A DNA stretch of 64,000 nucleotides from NCBI RefSeq assembly GCF_051124815.1, contig NZ_CP118485.1, positions 1,922,001 to 1,986,000 on the forward strand, written 5' to 3'. The first letter of the stretch is position 1. Every line of letters starts with the position of its first letter. Below, in pieces: positions 35,740 to 44,648 of the stretch. This DNA comes from Azospirillum sp051124815 (GTDB taxonomy: Bacteria > Pseudomonadota > Alphaproteobacteria > Azospirillales > Azospirillaceae). Under the pieces are notes generated by a model. It was not told the DNA's origin. It did not search any database and worked only from the letters and a program-made list of their open reading frames with translations. The position numbers and the translations under genes are program-made.

Positions 35740-37086
35740 ATGCCGGAACACGATGAGAACACATGGGGCGGACGGGTCGCGCGGTACGCGCGGGTCGGCA
35801 CCGCCGTTGGCGGGCTGGCAGCGCGGCTGGCGGGCGAGCGCGTGCTGGGGATCCGCGTGGAGCGGGAACGCCACGCGGCCGAACTGCGGGCGGCGCTCGG
35901 CGGGCTGAAAGGGCCGTTGATGAAGGTGGCGCAGATCCTGTCCACCATCCCCGATGCCCTGCCGAAGGAATACACCCAGGAACTGGCGCAGCTGCAGGCC
36001 GACGCGCCGTCGATGGGCTGGCCCTTCGTCAAGCGGCGGATGGCGACCGAGCTTGGTCCAAATTGGCAGTCGCGCTTCCGCAGCTTCGAACACACCGCCG
36101 CCGCCGCCGCGTCGCTGGGACAGGTCCATAAGGCCATCGGCCTGGATGGGCGGGAGCTTGCCTGCAAGCTGCAATATCCCGACATGGCCTCGGCGGTGGA
36201 GGCCGACCTGCGGCAGCTGGGGTTGATCTTCGCGATCTTCGAGCGCACCGACAGCGCCATCTCCACCCGCCAGATCCAGAAGGAGATCGGCGCCCGCCTG
36301 CGTGAGGAGCTGGATTACGAACGCGAGGCCAGGCACACCCGCCTGTATCAATCCATGTTGGCCGGCACGCCCGGCGTCCATGTGCCGGACGTGGTGCCGG
36401 AGCTGTCGAGCAAGCGGCTGCTGACCATGGGCTGGGTGCATGGCCGCAAGATCCTGGAGTTCGTCGCCGAGCATCCGGAGGCGCGCGACGAATTGGCGAT
36501 GAACATGTTCCGGGCGTGGTACGTGCCCTTCTACAATTACGGGGTCATCCACGGCGACCCGCATCTGGGCAACTACACGGTTCGGCCCGACCGCGCGATC
36601 AACCTGCTGGATTTCGGCTGCATCCGCGTCTTCAAGCCCAGCTTCGTCAAGGGCGTGATCGACCTCTACAACGCGCTGCGCACCGAGAACCGCGAGCAGG
36701 CGGTGGAGGCCTACCGCACCTGGGGCTTCGTCAACCCGTCGAACGAACTGGTCGACGTGCTGAACATCTGGGCGCGCTTCGTCTATGCCCCGATCATGGA
36801 GGACCGCCAGCGCAAAATCGAGGAGACCAACGGCGGCCATTACGGCCGCGAGACGGCCGGCAAGGTCCACGCCGAGCTGCGCCGGGTCGGCGGCGTCGAG
36901 ATCCCGCGCGAGTTCGTCTTCATGGACCGCGCCGCGGTGGGGCTGGGCTCGGTCTTCCTGCATCTGAAGGCGGAGTTGAACTGGTACCAGATGTTCCAGG
37001 GGCTGATCCGCGACTTCGACGTGGATGCGCTGGCGGCGCGGCAGGCGGACGCTCTCGCCGCACAAGGATTGCCTCCCCCCGACTAA
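35740..37086 (+). CDS. ABC1/AarF (UbiB-like) atypical kinase
   Basis: This 448-residue protein-kinase-like protein of the ABC1/ADCK/UbiB family is linked in relatives to ubiquinone synthesis and lipid homeostasis. It has the Ala-rich loop AAAAASLGQVHKA, the VAIK-like Lys in ELACKLQYPDM, the catalytic loop VIHGDPHLGNY, and DFG in NLLDFGCIR. The family K-x-G-Q motif appears as LMKVAQILSTIPDALP, with Ala at the Gly position. Unlike E. coli UbiB it lacks C-terminal TM helices. The start at MPEHDENTWGG was chosen. It is not in a ubi operon, so the exact function is open. Confidence 0.87.
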   Translation: MPEHDENTWGGRVARYARVGTAVGGLAARLAGERVLGIRVERERHAAELRAALGGLKGPLMKVAQILSTIPDALPKEYTQELAQLQADAPSMGWPFVKRRMATELGPNWQSRFRSFEHTAAAAASLGQVHKAIGLDGRELACKLQYPDMASAVEADLRQLGLIFAIFERTDSAISTRQIQKEIGARLREELDYEREARHTRLYQSMLAGTPGVHVPDVVPELSSKRLLTMGWVHGRKILEFVAEHPEARDELAMNMFRAWYVPFYNYGVIHGDPHLGNYTVRPDRAINLLDFGCIRVFKPSFVKGVIDLYNALRTENREQAVEAYRTWGFVNPSNELVDVLNIWARFVYAPIMEDRQRKIEETNGGHYGRETAGKVHAELRRVGGVEIPREFVFMDRAAVGLGSVFLHLKAELNWYQMFQGLIRDFDVDALAARQADALAAQGLPPPD

Positions 37087-37143
37087 GGGACACTCCTGAT
37101 ATGGCCCCTTGTATCGCTCCCCCTTTGAATGCTCGGTCAATAT

Positions 37144-37203
37144 AAAAGCCAACCGTCCACGAAATCTTCCAACGGACCCTCAGGATCTTTGTGGCTTTTT
37201 GTT
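37144..37203 (+). terminator. possible terminator after the ABC1 kinase gene
   Basis: AAAAGCCA (37144-37151) pairs with TGGCTTTT (37192-37199), enclosing an inner GTCC/GGAC stem, and is followed by TTG TTTG. The long loop makes it a weak call. Confidence 0.35.
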
Positions 37204-37328
37204 TGAATGCGAACGCAATTGCTCGACAGTGCGGTCATTGGTCGCATATTCAAAATCCAGGTGCCTGACAGCGGGTCGATCGAATTTCCGCACTGTCCGG
37301 CCTGATCCAAAGCAGGGGATATGTCCGG

Positions 37329-39050
37329 ATGTCGATCAGGCGCAAACTGTCGATGGCAATGGCGTTGATCGCGGCCATTCTGGTGTTCTCGATGGCGGCA
37401 ACCTGGATGACGGTGAGCGAGGAGCGCGGCGCGCTGGAGACCGTCGAAGCCGCATCGGCCCGCGTGACGGAAAAGAGCCTGGAACTGGTCAAATCGATCA
37501 AGGAGATCCAGATCCATGTCATCCAGGTGCAACAATGGCTGACCGACATATCGGCAACCCGTGGTCAGGACGGCCTGGATGACGGCCCCGCCAAGGCGGC
37601 GGAACATGCTGAGGGCTTCAAGGCGGAAATCGCACGCGCCGCCGCGCTCGCCTCTGCCTTGGGACTGTCCGATGTGCAGGAGGCGTTGCGCGAGACATCA
37701 GGGGCGTTCGCTCCTTACTACGACACCGGCAAACGGATGGCCGATGCATTCATCGCCGAGGGTCCGTCTGGCGGCAATCGCCTGATGGGCGACTTCGACA
37801 AGACGGCAGAGGCCATAACCGAACGCCTGGACGCCCTGGTCGACAAAACCGATGCGGCGACGGTCGAGGAGATCGCCAAGCTGAACCGGTCGATCGACCA
37901 TGTGCGGGCGGATGCCGACACGCTTATCACGATCGTGATTGCCGGCAGCATGATCGGGCTGATCGCCTGTCTGGGCACGGCCATCATGATCGCGCGCGGC
38001 GTCACCCGCCCGCTGTCGGCCATGACCGAAGCGATGCACCGGCTGGCCGACGGCGACACCGCCGTGAACGTGCCCGCCGAAGGCCGCCCGGACGAGATCG
38101 GAGCCATGGCATCGGCCCTGGTCGTGTTCAAAGGCAATGCCATTGAAAAGCGCCGGCTGGAGGAGGAACAGCGCCACGCCGACATTCGGGCGGAGGAGGA
38201 GCGTGTGCGCACCATGCGGCAACTCGCCGACCGGCTGGAACAGGGCATTGGCGGCGTCCTGCGCACCGTGACCGGAGAGGCGCGGGTCCTGCTGCAGGCG
38301 GCGAAGACGATGACCGACACCGCCGACCAGACCAACATCCGCTCCGAAGCGGTCGCCGCCGCGACCGAGCAGACCTCCGCCAGCGTCGAGACGGTGGCCG
38401 CGGCGGCGGAGGAACTGTCCGCCTCGGTCGGGGAGATCGGCCGGCAGGTATCCCAGTCGACCGGCATCGCCGAAGAGGCGGTGGAGCGCGCGCGTCACGC
38501 CAATGCCAAGGTGGATGGGCTGGCCGCCGCGGCCCGTCAGGTCGGCGACGTGGTCCAGCTCATCAACTCCATCGCCTCGCAGACCAATCTTCTGGCGCTG
38601 AACGCCACCATCGAGGCCGCGCGGGCCGGAGAGGCCGGCAAGGGATTTGCCGTGGTGGCCAGCGAGGTGAAGAATCTCGCCAACCAGACGGCCAAGGCAA
38701 CGGAGGAGATCTCCGCCCAGATCGCCGCGATCCAGGCCGCGACAGGCGAAGCGGTGTCCGACATCCAGGGCATCACGCGCGTCATCGAATCGATGAACGA
38801 GATCGCAACCGGCATCGCCGGGGCGGTTTCGCAGCAGGCCTCCGCAACCGGGGAAATCGCCCGCAACGCACAGCAGGCGTCCACCGGCACCCGCGACGTG
38901 AACCACAACATCACCGGCGTGTCGGCCGCCGCGGTGGAAACCGGCACCGCCGCCAAGAATGTGCTGAACGCCTCCACCATCCTGTCGGAGGAAGCGGTGG
39001 CGCTGGAACGCCAGCTCGCCGATTTCCTGACCCAGCTGCGTGCCGCCTGA
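37329..39050 (+). CDS. methyl-accepting chemotaxis protein
   Basis: This 573-residue transmembrane chemoreceptor has TM1 at about residues 9-27 (SMAMALIAAILVFSMAATW), a helical periplasmic sensor of about 170 residues (four-helix-bundle type), TM2 at about 198-220 (ITIVIAGSMIGLIACLGTAIMI), and a HAMP domain (RPLSAMTEAMHRLADGDTAV). The signalling domain carries the conserved tip SQTNLLALNATIEAARAGEAGKGF with FAVVASEVKNLANQ. No C-terminal CheR-docking pentapeptide is seen. The sensed ligand is unknown. Confidence 0.93.
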   Translation: MSIRRKLSMAMALIAAILVFSMAATWMTVSEERGALETVEAASARVTEKSLELVKSIKEIQIHVIQVQQWLTDISATRGQDGLDDGPAKAAEHAEGFKAEIARAAALASALGLSDVQEALRETSGAFAPYYDTGKRMADAFIAEGPSGGNRLMGDFDKTAEAITERLDALVDKTDAATVEEIAKLNRSIDHVRADADTLITIVIAGSMIGLIACLGTAIMIARGVTRPLSAMTEAMHRLADGDTAVNVPAEGRPDEIGAMASALVVFKGNAIEKRRLEEEQRHADIRAEEERVRTMRQLADRLEQGIGGVLRTVTGEARVLLQAAKTMTDTADQTNIRSEAVAAATEQTSASVETVAAAAEELSASVGEIGRQVSQSTGIAEEAVERARHANAKVDGLAAAARQVGDVVQLINSIASQTNLLALNATIEAARAGEAGKGFAVVASEVKNLANQTAKATEEISAQIAAIQAATGEAVSDIQGITRVIESMNEIATGIAGAVSQQASATGEIARNAQQASTGTRDVNHNITGVSAAAVETGTAAKNVLNASTILSEEAVALERQLADFLTQLRAA

Positions 39051-39156
39051 GGCCTCCGGATCGGGATGGGGGAAACGGGAAGGGATCCCGGCAAGCCTGC
39101 GTCCCGTTCCTGTCCCTTCCCAATAAAACCGGTTCAGTCTATAGCTTGCCCCTCCC

Positions 39157-40185
39157 ATGAAGACCGCCGATTTCGACTTCGACCTGCCGCCCGACCGGAT
39201 CGCCGAGCATCCCGTCCGGCCGCGTGACGCCGCCCGCCTGCTGGAGGTTGGCCCGACCTTGCGCGACTTCATCGTGCGGGACCTGCCGACGCTGCTGCAG
39301 CCGGGCGACCTGATGGTCGTCAACGACACCCGCGTCATCCCCGCCCGGCTCGACGGCCGGCGCGGCGAGGTGGCGGTGGAGATCACGCTGCACAAGCGGC
39401 TGGGCGAGCGGGAATGGGCGACCTTCTCCAAGCCCGGCAAGCGGCTGAAGCCCGGCGACACCATCGTCATAGCGGATGACTTCAGCGCCGAGGTGATCGC
39501 CAAGGACGGGATGGAGGTGCGGCTGCGCTTCTCCGCCGGCGGGGCGGAGCTGATGGAGGCGCTGCACCGCCATGGCCGGATGCCGCTGCCGCCCTATATC
39601 CGCCGCAAGTCCGACGAGGGCGACAACGCCGATTACCAGACCGTCTTCGCCGCCCGCGAGGGCGCCGTCGCCGCCCCCACCGCCGGCCTGCACTTCACGC
39701 CCGAACTTCTGGCCGCGCTGGACGAACGCGGGGTGCGACGGGTGCCGGTGACGCTGCATGTCGGCGCCGGCACCTTCCTGCCGGTGAAGGTCGACGACAT
39801 CGCCGACCACAAGATGCACAGCGAGTGGGGCGAGATCTCAGCCGAGACCGCCGCTGCGGTGAACGAGACGCGCAAGGCCGGCGGCCGGATCGTCTCGGTC
39901 GGCACCACGGCGCTGCGCATCCTGGAGACGGCAGGGCGCGAGGACGGGACGCTGGTCCCCTTCAGCGGCGACACCGACATCTTCATCACCCCCGGCTACC
40001 GTTTCCGCATCGTCGATCTGCTGTGGACCAACTTCCACCTGCCGAAATCGACCCTGTTCATGCTGGTCTGCGCCTTCGCCGGCTATGACCGCATGCGGGC
40101 GGCCTATGGGCACGCCATCGACACCAACTATCGCTTCTTCAGCTACGGCGACGCCTCGCTGCTGCACAGGACGGACCCATCATGA
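39157..40185 (+). CDS. queA: S-adenosylmethionine:tRNA ribosyltransferase-isomerase QueA
   Basis: QueA converts preQ1 in tRNA to epoxyqueuosine, using SAM as ribosyl donor. Family blocks are FDFDLPPDRIAEHPVRPRDAARLL, LMVVNDTRVIPARL, GRMPLPPYIRRKSDEGDNADYQTVFA, AAPTAGLHFTPELL, VTLHVGAGTFLPVK, GTTALRILET and FHLPKSTLFMLVCAFAG, in correct order. It has 342 residues. It is first of four queuosine genes, coupled to tgt by ATGA. A preQ1 riboswitch was looked for in the 106-nt leader and not found. Confidence 0.97.
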   Translation: MKTADFDFDLPPDRIAEHPVRPRDAARLLEVGPTLRDFIVRDLPTLLQPGDLMVVNDTRVIPARLDGRRGEVAVEITLHKRLGEREWATFSKPGKRLKPGDTIVIADDFSAEVIAKDGMEVRLRFSAGGAELMEALHRHGRMPLPPYIRRKSDEGDNADYQTVFAAREGAVAAPTAGLHFTPELLAALDERGVRRVPVTLHVGAGTFLPVKVDDIADHKMHSEWGEISAETAAAVNETRKAGGRIVSVGTTALRILETAGREDGTLVPFSGDTDIFITPGYRFRIVDLLWTNFHLPKSTLFMLVCAFAGYDRMRAAYGHAIDTNYRFFSYGDASLLHRTDPS

Positions 40186-41396
40186 CCGGCATCGGCTTTG
40201 ACCTTCTGGCGACCGACGGGCGGGCGCGGCGCGGCCGCGTCACCACCGCCCACGGCACCATCGAGACGCCGGCCTTCATGCCGGTCGGAACCGCGGCGAC
40301 GGTGAAGGCGATGACCACCGACGCGGTCGCCTCGACCGGGGCGGAGATCCTGCTCGGCAACACCTATCACCTGATGCTGCGCCCGACGGCGGAGCGGGTG
40401 GCGCAGCTGGGCGGCCTGCACCGCTTCATGAACTGGGACAAGCCGATCCTGACCGACAGCGGCGGCTTCCAGGTGATGAGCCTGTCCGACCTGCGCACCA
40501 TGTCGGAGGAGGGCGTCACCTTCAAATCCCATCTGGACGGCAGCCGCCATCACCTGACGCCGGAACGCTCCATCCAGATCCAGCACATGCTGGACAGCAA
40601 CATCACCATGTGCCTGGACGAGTGCACGCCATTCCCGGCGACCGAGGCGCAGGCGGAATCCTCCATGCGCCTGTCGATGCGCTGGGCGCGTCGCAGCAAG
40701 GACGCATTCGTCGAGCGGCCGGGCTACGGCCTGTTCGGCATCGTCCAGGGCAGCGTCTATCCCGAATTGCGGGCCGAGAGCGTCGCCGCCCTGAGCGACA
40801 TCGGCTTCGACGGCTACGCCATCGGCGGGCTGGCGGTCGGCGAGGGCCAGGAGACGATGTTCCGGGTGCTCGACTTCACCGAACCGCTGATGGTCAAGGA
40901 CCGCCCGCGCTACCTGATGGGCGTCGGCCGGCCGAGCGATCTGATCGGCGCGGTGCGGCGCGGCGTCGACATGTTCGACTGCGTGATGCCGACCCGCTCG
41001 GGCCGCACCGGCCAAGCCTTCGTCCGCCGCGGCACCATCAACATCCGCAACGCCCGCCATGCCCACGACGAGCGTCCGCTCGACGCCGAGTGCACCTGCC
41101 CCGCTTGCCGCAGCTACAGCCGGGGCTATCTGCATCATCTGTTCAAGGCGGACGAGATGCTGGGTCCGATGCTGCTGACCTGGCACAACCTGCATTACTA
41201 CCAGGACGTGATGCGGACGATGCGGCAGGCCATCGAGGCCGGCAATTTCGAGGAGGTCGCAAGTGCGATGGAAGCCCGCATGAACGAAGGCGACATCGAA
41301 GCGACCGTGGACCCCATCGCCAAGCCCGGCAAGCCGCCGAAGCAAGGCCGCCCGCCCAAAGCCGAGCGGGTGGCGGAGGAAAAGACCGATGAGTGA
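40182..41396 (+). CDS. tgt: queuine/preQ1 tRNA-guanine transglycosylase Tgt
   Basis: Tgt swaps guanine 34 for preQ1 in tRNAs with GUN anticodons. The general acid Asp is in ILTDSGGFQVMSL, the substrate block is GIVQGSVYPELR, the nucleophile Asp is in FDCVMPTRSGRTGQAF, and the zinc site is CTCPACRSYSRGYLHHLF. At 404 residues it is slightly longer than E. coli Tgt (375) because of a Lys/Pro-rich C-terminal tail. It overlaps queA by four bases and queF by eight, showing a single operon. Confidence 0.97.
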   Translation: MTGIGFDLLATDGRARRGRVTTAHGTIETPAFMPVGTAATVKAMTTDAVASTGAEILLGNTYHLMLRPTAERVAQLGGLHRFMNWDKPILTDSGGFQVMSLSDLRTMSEEGVTFKSHLDGSRHHLTPERSIQIQHMLDSNITMCLDECTPFPATEAQAESSMRLSMRWARRSKDAFVERPGYGLFGIVQGSVYPELRAESVAALSDIGFDGYAIGGLAVGEGQETMFRVLDFTEPLMVKDRPRYLMGVGRPSDLIGAVRRGVDMFDCVMPTRSGRTGQAFVRRGTINIRNARHAHDERPLDAECTCPACRSYSRGYLHHLFKADEMLGPMLLTWHNLHYYQDVMRTMRQAIEAGNFEEVASAMEARMNEGDIEATVDPIAKPGKPPKQGRPPKAERVAEEKTDE

Positions 41397-41853
41397 GAAC
41401 ATCTATGCCGGCCTGACCCAGCTCGGCGGCTCCACCGTCCAACCGAAGACGCCGGAAGAGGCGGTGCTGGAGCGGGTGCCGAATCCGAACCCCGGCGATC
41501 TCTACTGCGTGCGCTTCACCGCGCCGGAGTTCACCTCGCTCTGCCCGATCACAGGCCAGCCGGACTTCGCCCATCTGATGATCGATTACGTGCCGGGCGA
41601 CTGGCTGGTCGAATCCAAGTCGCTCAAGCTGTTCCTGACCAGTTTCCGCAACCACGGCGCCTTCCACGAGGCCTGCACGGTCGGCATCGGCAAGCGGCTG
41701 GTGGACGAGCTGTCGCCGGTGTGGCTGCGCATCGGCGGCTACTGGTATCCCCGCGGCGGCATTCCCATCGACGTGTTCTTCCAGACCGGAGAGCCGCCGA
41801 AGGGCGTCTGGATCCCGTCGCAGGACGTTCCGACCTACCGTGGCCGCGGCTAA
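41389..41853 (+). CDS. queF: NADPH-dependent 7-cyano-7-deazaguanine reductase QueF (short form)
   Basis: QueF reduces preQ0 to preQ1, feeding Tgt. Its 154 residues match the unimodular YkvM type. The catalytic Cys is in FTSLCPITGQPDFAH and the NADPH/QueF motif is ESKSLKLFLTSFRNHGAFHE. It overlaps tgt by 8 nt and queG by 14 nt. The upstream preQ0 genes queC, queD and queE are not in this window and must lie elsewhere if synthesis is de novo. Confidence 0.96.
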   Translation: MSENIYAGLTQLGGSTVQPKTPEEAVLERVPNPNPGDLYCVRFTAPEFTSLCPITGQPDFAHLMIDYVPGDWLVESKSLKLFLTSFRNHGAFHEACTVGIGKRLVDELSPVWLRIGGYWYPRGGIPIDVFFQTGEPPKGVWIPSQDVPTYRGRG

Positions 41854-42925
41854 GACCGGCACCTTGCCCTCCGACCCGGCGCGGCTGCGGGAGTCCATCC
41901 GCGACCGTGCGCTGGCAGTGGGATTCGACGCGGTGGGCTTCGCCCCCGCCGCGCTGGGTCCGGAGGCGCGCGAGCGCCTTGCCCGCTTCGTCGCCGAGGG
42001 ACGGCACGGCGACATGGGATGGATGGCCGAGCGCAGCGACCAGCGCAGCCATCCGCAGTCCCTGTGGGACGAGGCGCGCACCGTCATCGCGCTGGGCACC
42101 AGCTACGCCCCCCATGACGACCCGCGCCGGCTGGCGGAGCACCCTGACCGCGGCATCGTCTCCGTCTATGCCCGCAACCGCGACTATCACGACCTGATCA
42201 AGGGGCGGCTGAAGACTCTGGCGCAATGGCTGGCCCACCAGACCAAGGCTGGGGTGAAGGTGTTCGTCGACACCGCGCCGGTGATGGAAAAGCCGCTGGC
42301 GGCGCAGGCCGGGCTGGGATGGCAGGGCAAGCACACCAATCTGGTGTCGCGCGACCATGGCTCCTGGCTGTTTTTGGGCGAGATCTATACGACGCTGGAT
42401 CTGCCGCCCGATCCGCCGGCCCGCGACCGTTGCGGCTCCTGCGACCGCTGCCAGACCGCCTGCCCGACCGCCGCCTTTCCGGCGCCCTACCAGATCGACG
42501 CCCGGCGCTGCATCAGCTACCTGACCATCGAGCACAAGGGGCCGATCCCCGACGACCTCAAGCCGCTGATGGGCAACCGCATCTATGGCTGCGACGATTG
42601 TCTGGCCGCCTGTCCCTGGAACAAGTTCGCCCGCGCAACGGTCGAGCCCGCCTTCCTGCCGCGCGCCGAACTGACCGCGCCGAGACTGGCCGATCTGGCC
42701 CAACTGGACGATGCCGGATTCCGGCAGGTGTTCAGCGGCTCCCCCATCAAGCGCATCGGCCGCGACCGCTTCGTCCGCAACGTGCTGGTCGCCATCGGCA
42801 ACAGCGGCGATCCGGCGCTGCGCCCGGTCGCCGAAGCTCTACGCGAGGACGGCAGCGACGTTGTGCGCGAGGCGGCCGGATGGGCGGCAACCAGGTTGAG
42901 AAGCGCGACAAATGCACACGTTTGA
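41840..42925 (+). CDS. queG: epoxyqueuosine reductase QueG
   Basis: QueG is the cobalamin- and 4Fe-4S-dependent last step of queuosine synthesis. It shows VFVDTAPVMEKPLAAQAGLGWQGKHTN (in parts), the first cluster motif CGSCDRCQTACPTAAF and the second CDDCLAACPWNKFA, with a C-terminal HEAT-like tail (SGDPALRPVAEALREDGSDVVREAA). The GTG at 41840 inside queF was chosen for the normal N-terminus. The 361 residues match the family. It completes the queA-tgt-queF-queG set. Confidence 0.96.
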   Translation: MAAAKTGTLPSDPARLRESIRDRALAVGFDAVGFAPAALGPEARERLARFVAEGRHGDMGWMAERSDQRSHPQSLWDEARTVIALGTSYAPHDDPRRLAEHPDRGIVSVYARNRDYHDLIKGRLKTLAQWLAHQTKAGVKVFVDTAPVMEKPLAAQAGLGWQGKHTNLVSRDHGSWLFLGEIYTTLDLPPDPPARDRCGSCDRCQTACPTAAFPAPYQIDARRCISYLTIEHKGPIPDDLKPLMGNRIYGCDDCLAACPWNKFARATVEPAFLPRAELTAPRLADLAQLDDAGFRQVFSGSPIKRIGRDRFVRNVLVAIGNSGDPALRPVAEALREDGSDVVREAAGWAATRLRSATNAHV

Positions 42926-43009
42926 GTGACATTTCTTCCGCACGGCGGCACTCTCCGCTTACCTTGTCGCCGCCCGCGCTGTTGCGCTATCATTCCTGCG
43001 GAGGCGTGC

Positions 43010-43336
43010 ATGTCGAACAATGCCGAAGTTCTAAACGCGATTCTGGACCTGAAAACCCACTTCGACGGGAAGTTTGAGCGGGTGGAACAGCGCCTTGACC
43101 GTGTAGAGCAACGTCTCGACAGGGTGGAACAGCGTCTCGACAGGGTGGAGCAGCAGCTTGATGGCGTCGACCAGCGCCTTGACGGCATAGACCACCGCCT
43201 CAAAGATCTTCAGGTCACAGTCCACAATCAGGGCGAACGCATCAGCCGGATGGAAGGCCGCCTGGACGAGCAATCGCGGATCCTTGCCGCGCTGATCCCG
43301 ACCCGCGTCGCCGCGGTCCCGCCCGCCGCCGAATGA
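43010..43336 (+). CDS. small heptad-repeat coiled-coil protein
   Basis: This 108-residue cytoplasmic protein starts after GGAGG (43000-43004). Residues about 24-65 are six consecutive seven-residue units (VEQRLDR, VEQQLDG, VDQRLDG, IDHRLKD) with Val/Ile and Leu at heptad core spacing, giving a long parallel coiled coil. A second helical part (TVHNQGERISRMEGRLDEQSRILAALI) follows. No enzymatic motif is seen. Its stop lies just before the acetyltransferase coding region. Function unknown; oligomerisation scaffold is inference. Confidence 0.8.
   Translation: MSNNAEVLNAILDLKTHFDGKFERVEQRLDRVEQRLDRVEQRLDRVEQQLDGVDQRLDGIDHRLKDLQVTVHNQGERISRMEGRLDEQSRILAALIPTRVAAVPPAAE
43079..43204 (+). repeat. six 21-bp tandem repeats encoding heptads
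   Basis: Units such as GGGTGGAACAGCGTCTCGAC plus one base recur six times with increasing divergence toward the 3' end. Two central units are nearly identical at DNA level, suggesting recent duplication. Copy number may vary between strains without frameshift, because the unit is a multiple of three. Confidence 0.8.
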
Positions 43337-43553
43337 GCGGAGGACGGCCGTCTACCTCCCCGCTCCACATCACGGGTACGGCCCGGCCCATCCCAACGAA
43401 CTGAGCGCCGTCGCACGTCTCGCTCGGCTCGGATTCGGGCTTTCCCGCGATCTGTTCGACCGCTATGCCGGGCTGTTCGGCATCGACAGCATCCGCGTCC
43501 TGAGAGTTCCACGGGGCTCGGGCACCATACTGGCTGCCTGTGCCGCGCACTGG

Positions 43554-44528
43554 ATGATGGACCAGTGGTTCGGCGGGCGCCCGGTTCCGGTGCAGGCCAT
43601 CGCCATGGTGGCGGTCGACCCGGCCCTGCGTGGCGCCGGCCATGGCAGTGCGCTGATGCGGGCCCTGATGATGGAGGGGCGGAATGCCGGGGCGGCGCTG
43701 TCGGTCCTCTGCCCGGCAACCCTTCCCTTCTATCAGCGACTCGGCTTCGGCCGCGGCGGTGTCACATGCCGCTGGAGCGCTCCGCCGCTGGCCTTCGCAC
43801 GGGCCGGAGCGACCGCGACTTCCCTTTTGCCCGCGGATCCGCTCGATGCCGTGCCGCTGGCGATGCTCCGCCGGCCGATGCTGGCGGAAAGGAACGGCCT
43901 GCCGGAACGGACGGAGGCGCTGTGGACGCTCGCCCTCTGCCCCGATGGCGAACCGGCCGACCTCTTCAGTAATGACGACGGCTATATCGCAGTGACACCG
44001 CCTCAGGACGGGCGTCTGGCCGTCGCGGATGCCTGCCTGCCCTCGCCGCGGGCGCTGGAGCCGGCCATGGCCCTGCTGGCCGGTTTCCGCGCCCAGGTCG
44101 ACTGGGTGACTTGGCGCGGCGGTCCCGACGACACGCTGGCGCTGATGGCCGGTGACGGCGTGACGCTGGACCTGCGCGAGGAGTGGCTGGCTCGCTCACT
44201 GAATATTACCTTGGCGCTGAAGGCGCGCGGCTATCCGGCCGGCTTGGTGGAATCTGCCACTTTTGAGATAAAAGATAATTTAATCCACGATAGTTGCGGG
44301 AAATATCACCTTGAGGTTGCTCAATCCAGGGGCAACATCTCCGAAACAGAGCAAGTCATTGACCCGCCGATCCGCCTGGGCGTCTCCGCCTTCGCCAGTC
44401 TGTTCACAGGGCATGCAAGCGCTCGTTCATTGTGGAGAGCCGGTTTGCTTCATGGTGAAGAAAAGATGATCGACCGTTTGCACCGCATATTTTGCGGCGC
44501 ACCCTCGTGGATGCCCGACCGCTTCTGA
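43554..44528 (+). CDS. GNAT acetyltransferase, Eis-like, with unresolved 5' end
   Basis: The first standard start in this frame is ATG 43554, giving 324 residues, but homology-like sequence clearly begins earlier. The open frame runs back to 43296 and reads NELSAVARLARLGFGL...IRVLRVPRGSGTILAACAAHW, which supplies the first strands of a GNAT fold. The acetyl-CoA loop VAVDPALRGAGHGSALM and LGFGRGG are present, followed by an SCP2-like C-terminal part as in Eis. GGAGG at 43339-43343 is spaced ideally before codon 43350, but that codon is GTC. From there the protein would be 392 residues, the Eis length. GC drops noticeably over about 44250-44480. N-acetylation substrate unknown. Confidence 0.72.
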   Translation: MMDQWFGGRPVPVQAIAMVAVDPALRGAGHGSALMRALMMEGRNAGAALSVLCPATLPFYQRLGFGRGGVTCRWSAPPLAFARAGATATSLLPADPLDAVPLAMLRRPMLAERNGLPERTEALWTLALCPDGEPADLFSNDDGYIAVTPPQDGRLAVADACLPSPRALEPAMALLAGFRAQVDWVTWRGGPDDTLALMAGDGVTLDLREEWLARSLNITLALKARGYPAGLVESATFEIKDNLIHDSCGKYHLEVAQSRGNISETEQVIDPPIRLGVSAFASLFTGHASARSLWRAGLLHGEEKMIDRLHRIFCGAPSWMPDRF

Positions 44529-44648
44529 AATAAGTGGGTTCCCTGACCTGAATCAAACCGGACGTTAACCGAGCTGTGGTTCAATCGTCCCAATGATCGG
44601 GAGAAAAGGATCGCCGCACAGGCGATGCCATCGGGGAGTCCAAAATCC

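Noticed and set aside
35495..35764. An 89-codon minus-strand frame in the 35.5-kb intergenic region
   Set aside because: It has a Cys/Arg-rich atypical composition, overlaps the start of the kinase gene and has no ribosome site or recognised domain.
39051..39156. Possible preQ1 riboswitch ahead of the queuosine operon
   Set aside because: The 106-nt leader has G/C-rich inverted repeats but nothing resembling the preQ1-I or preQ1-II aptamer cores.
43079..43204. CRISPR-like appearance of the tandem 21-bp units
   Set aside because: There are no spacers; the units are contiguous, in frame and encode coiled-coil heptads.
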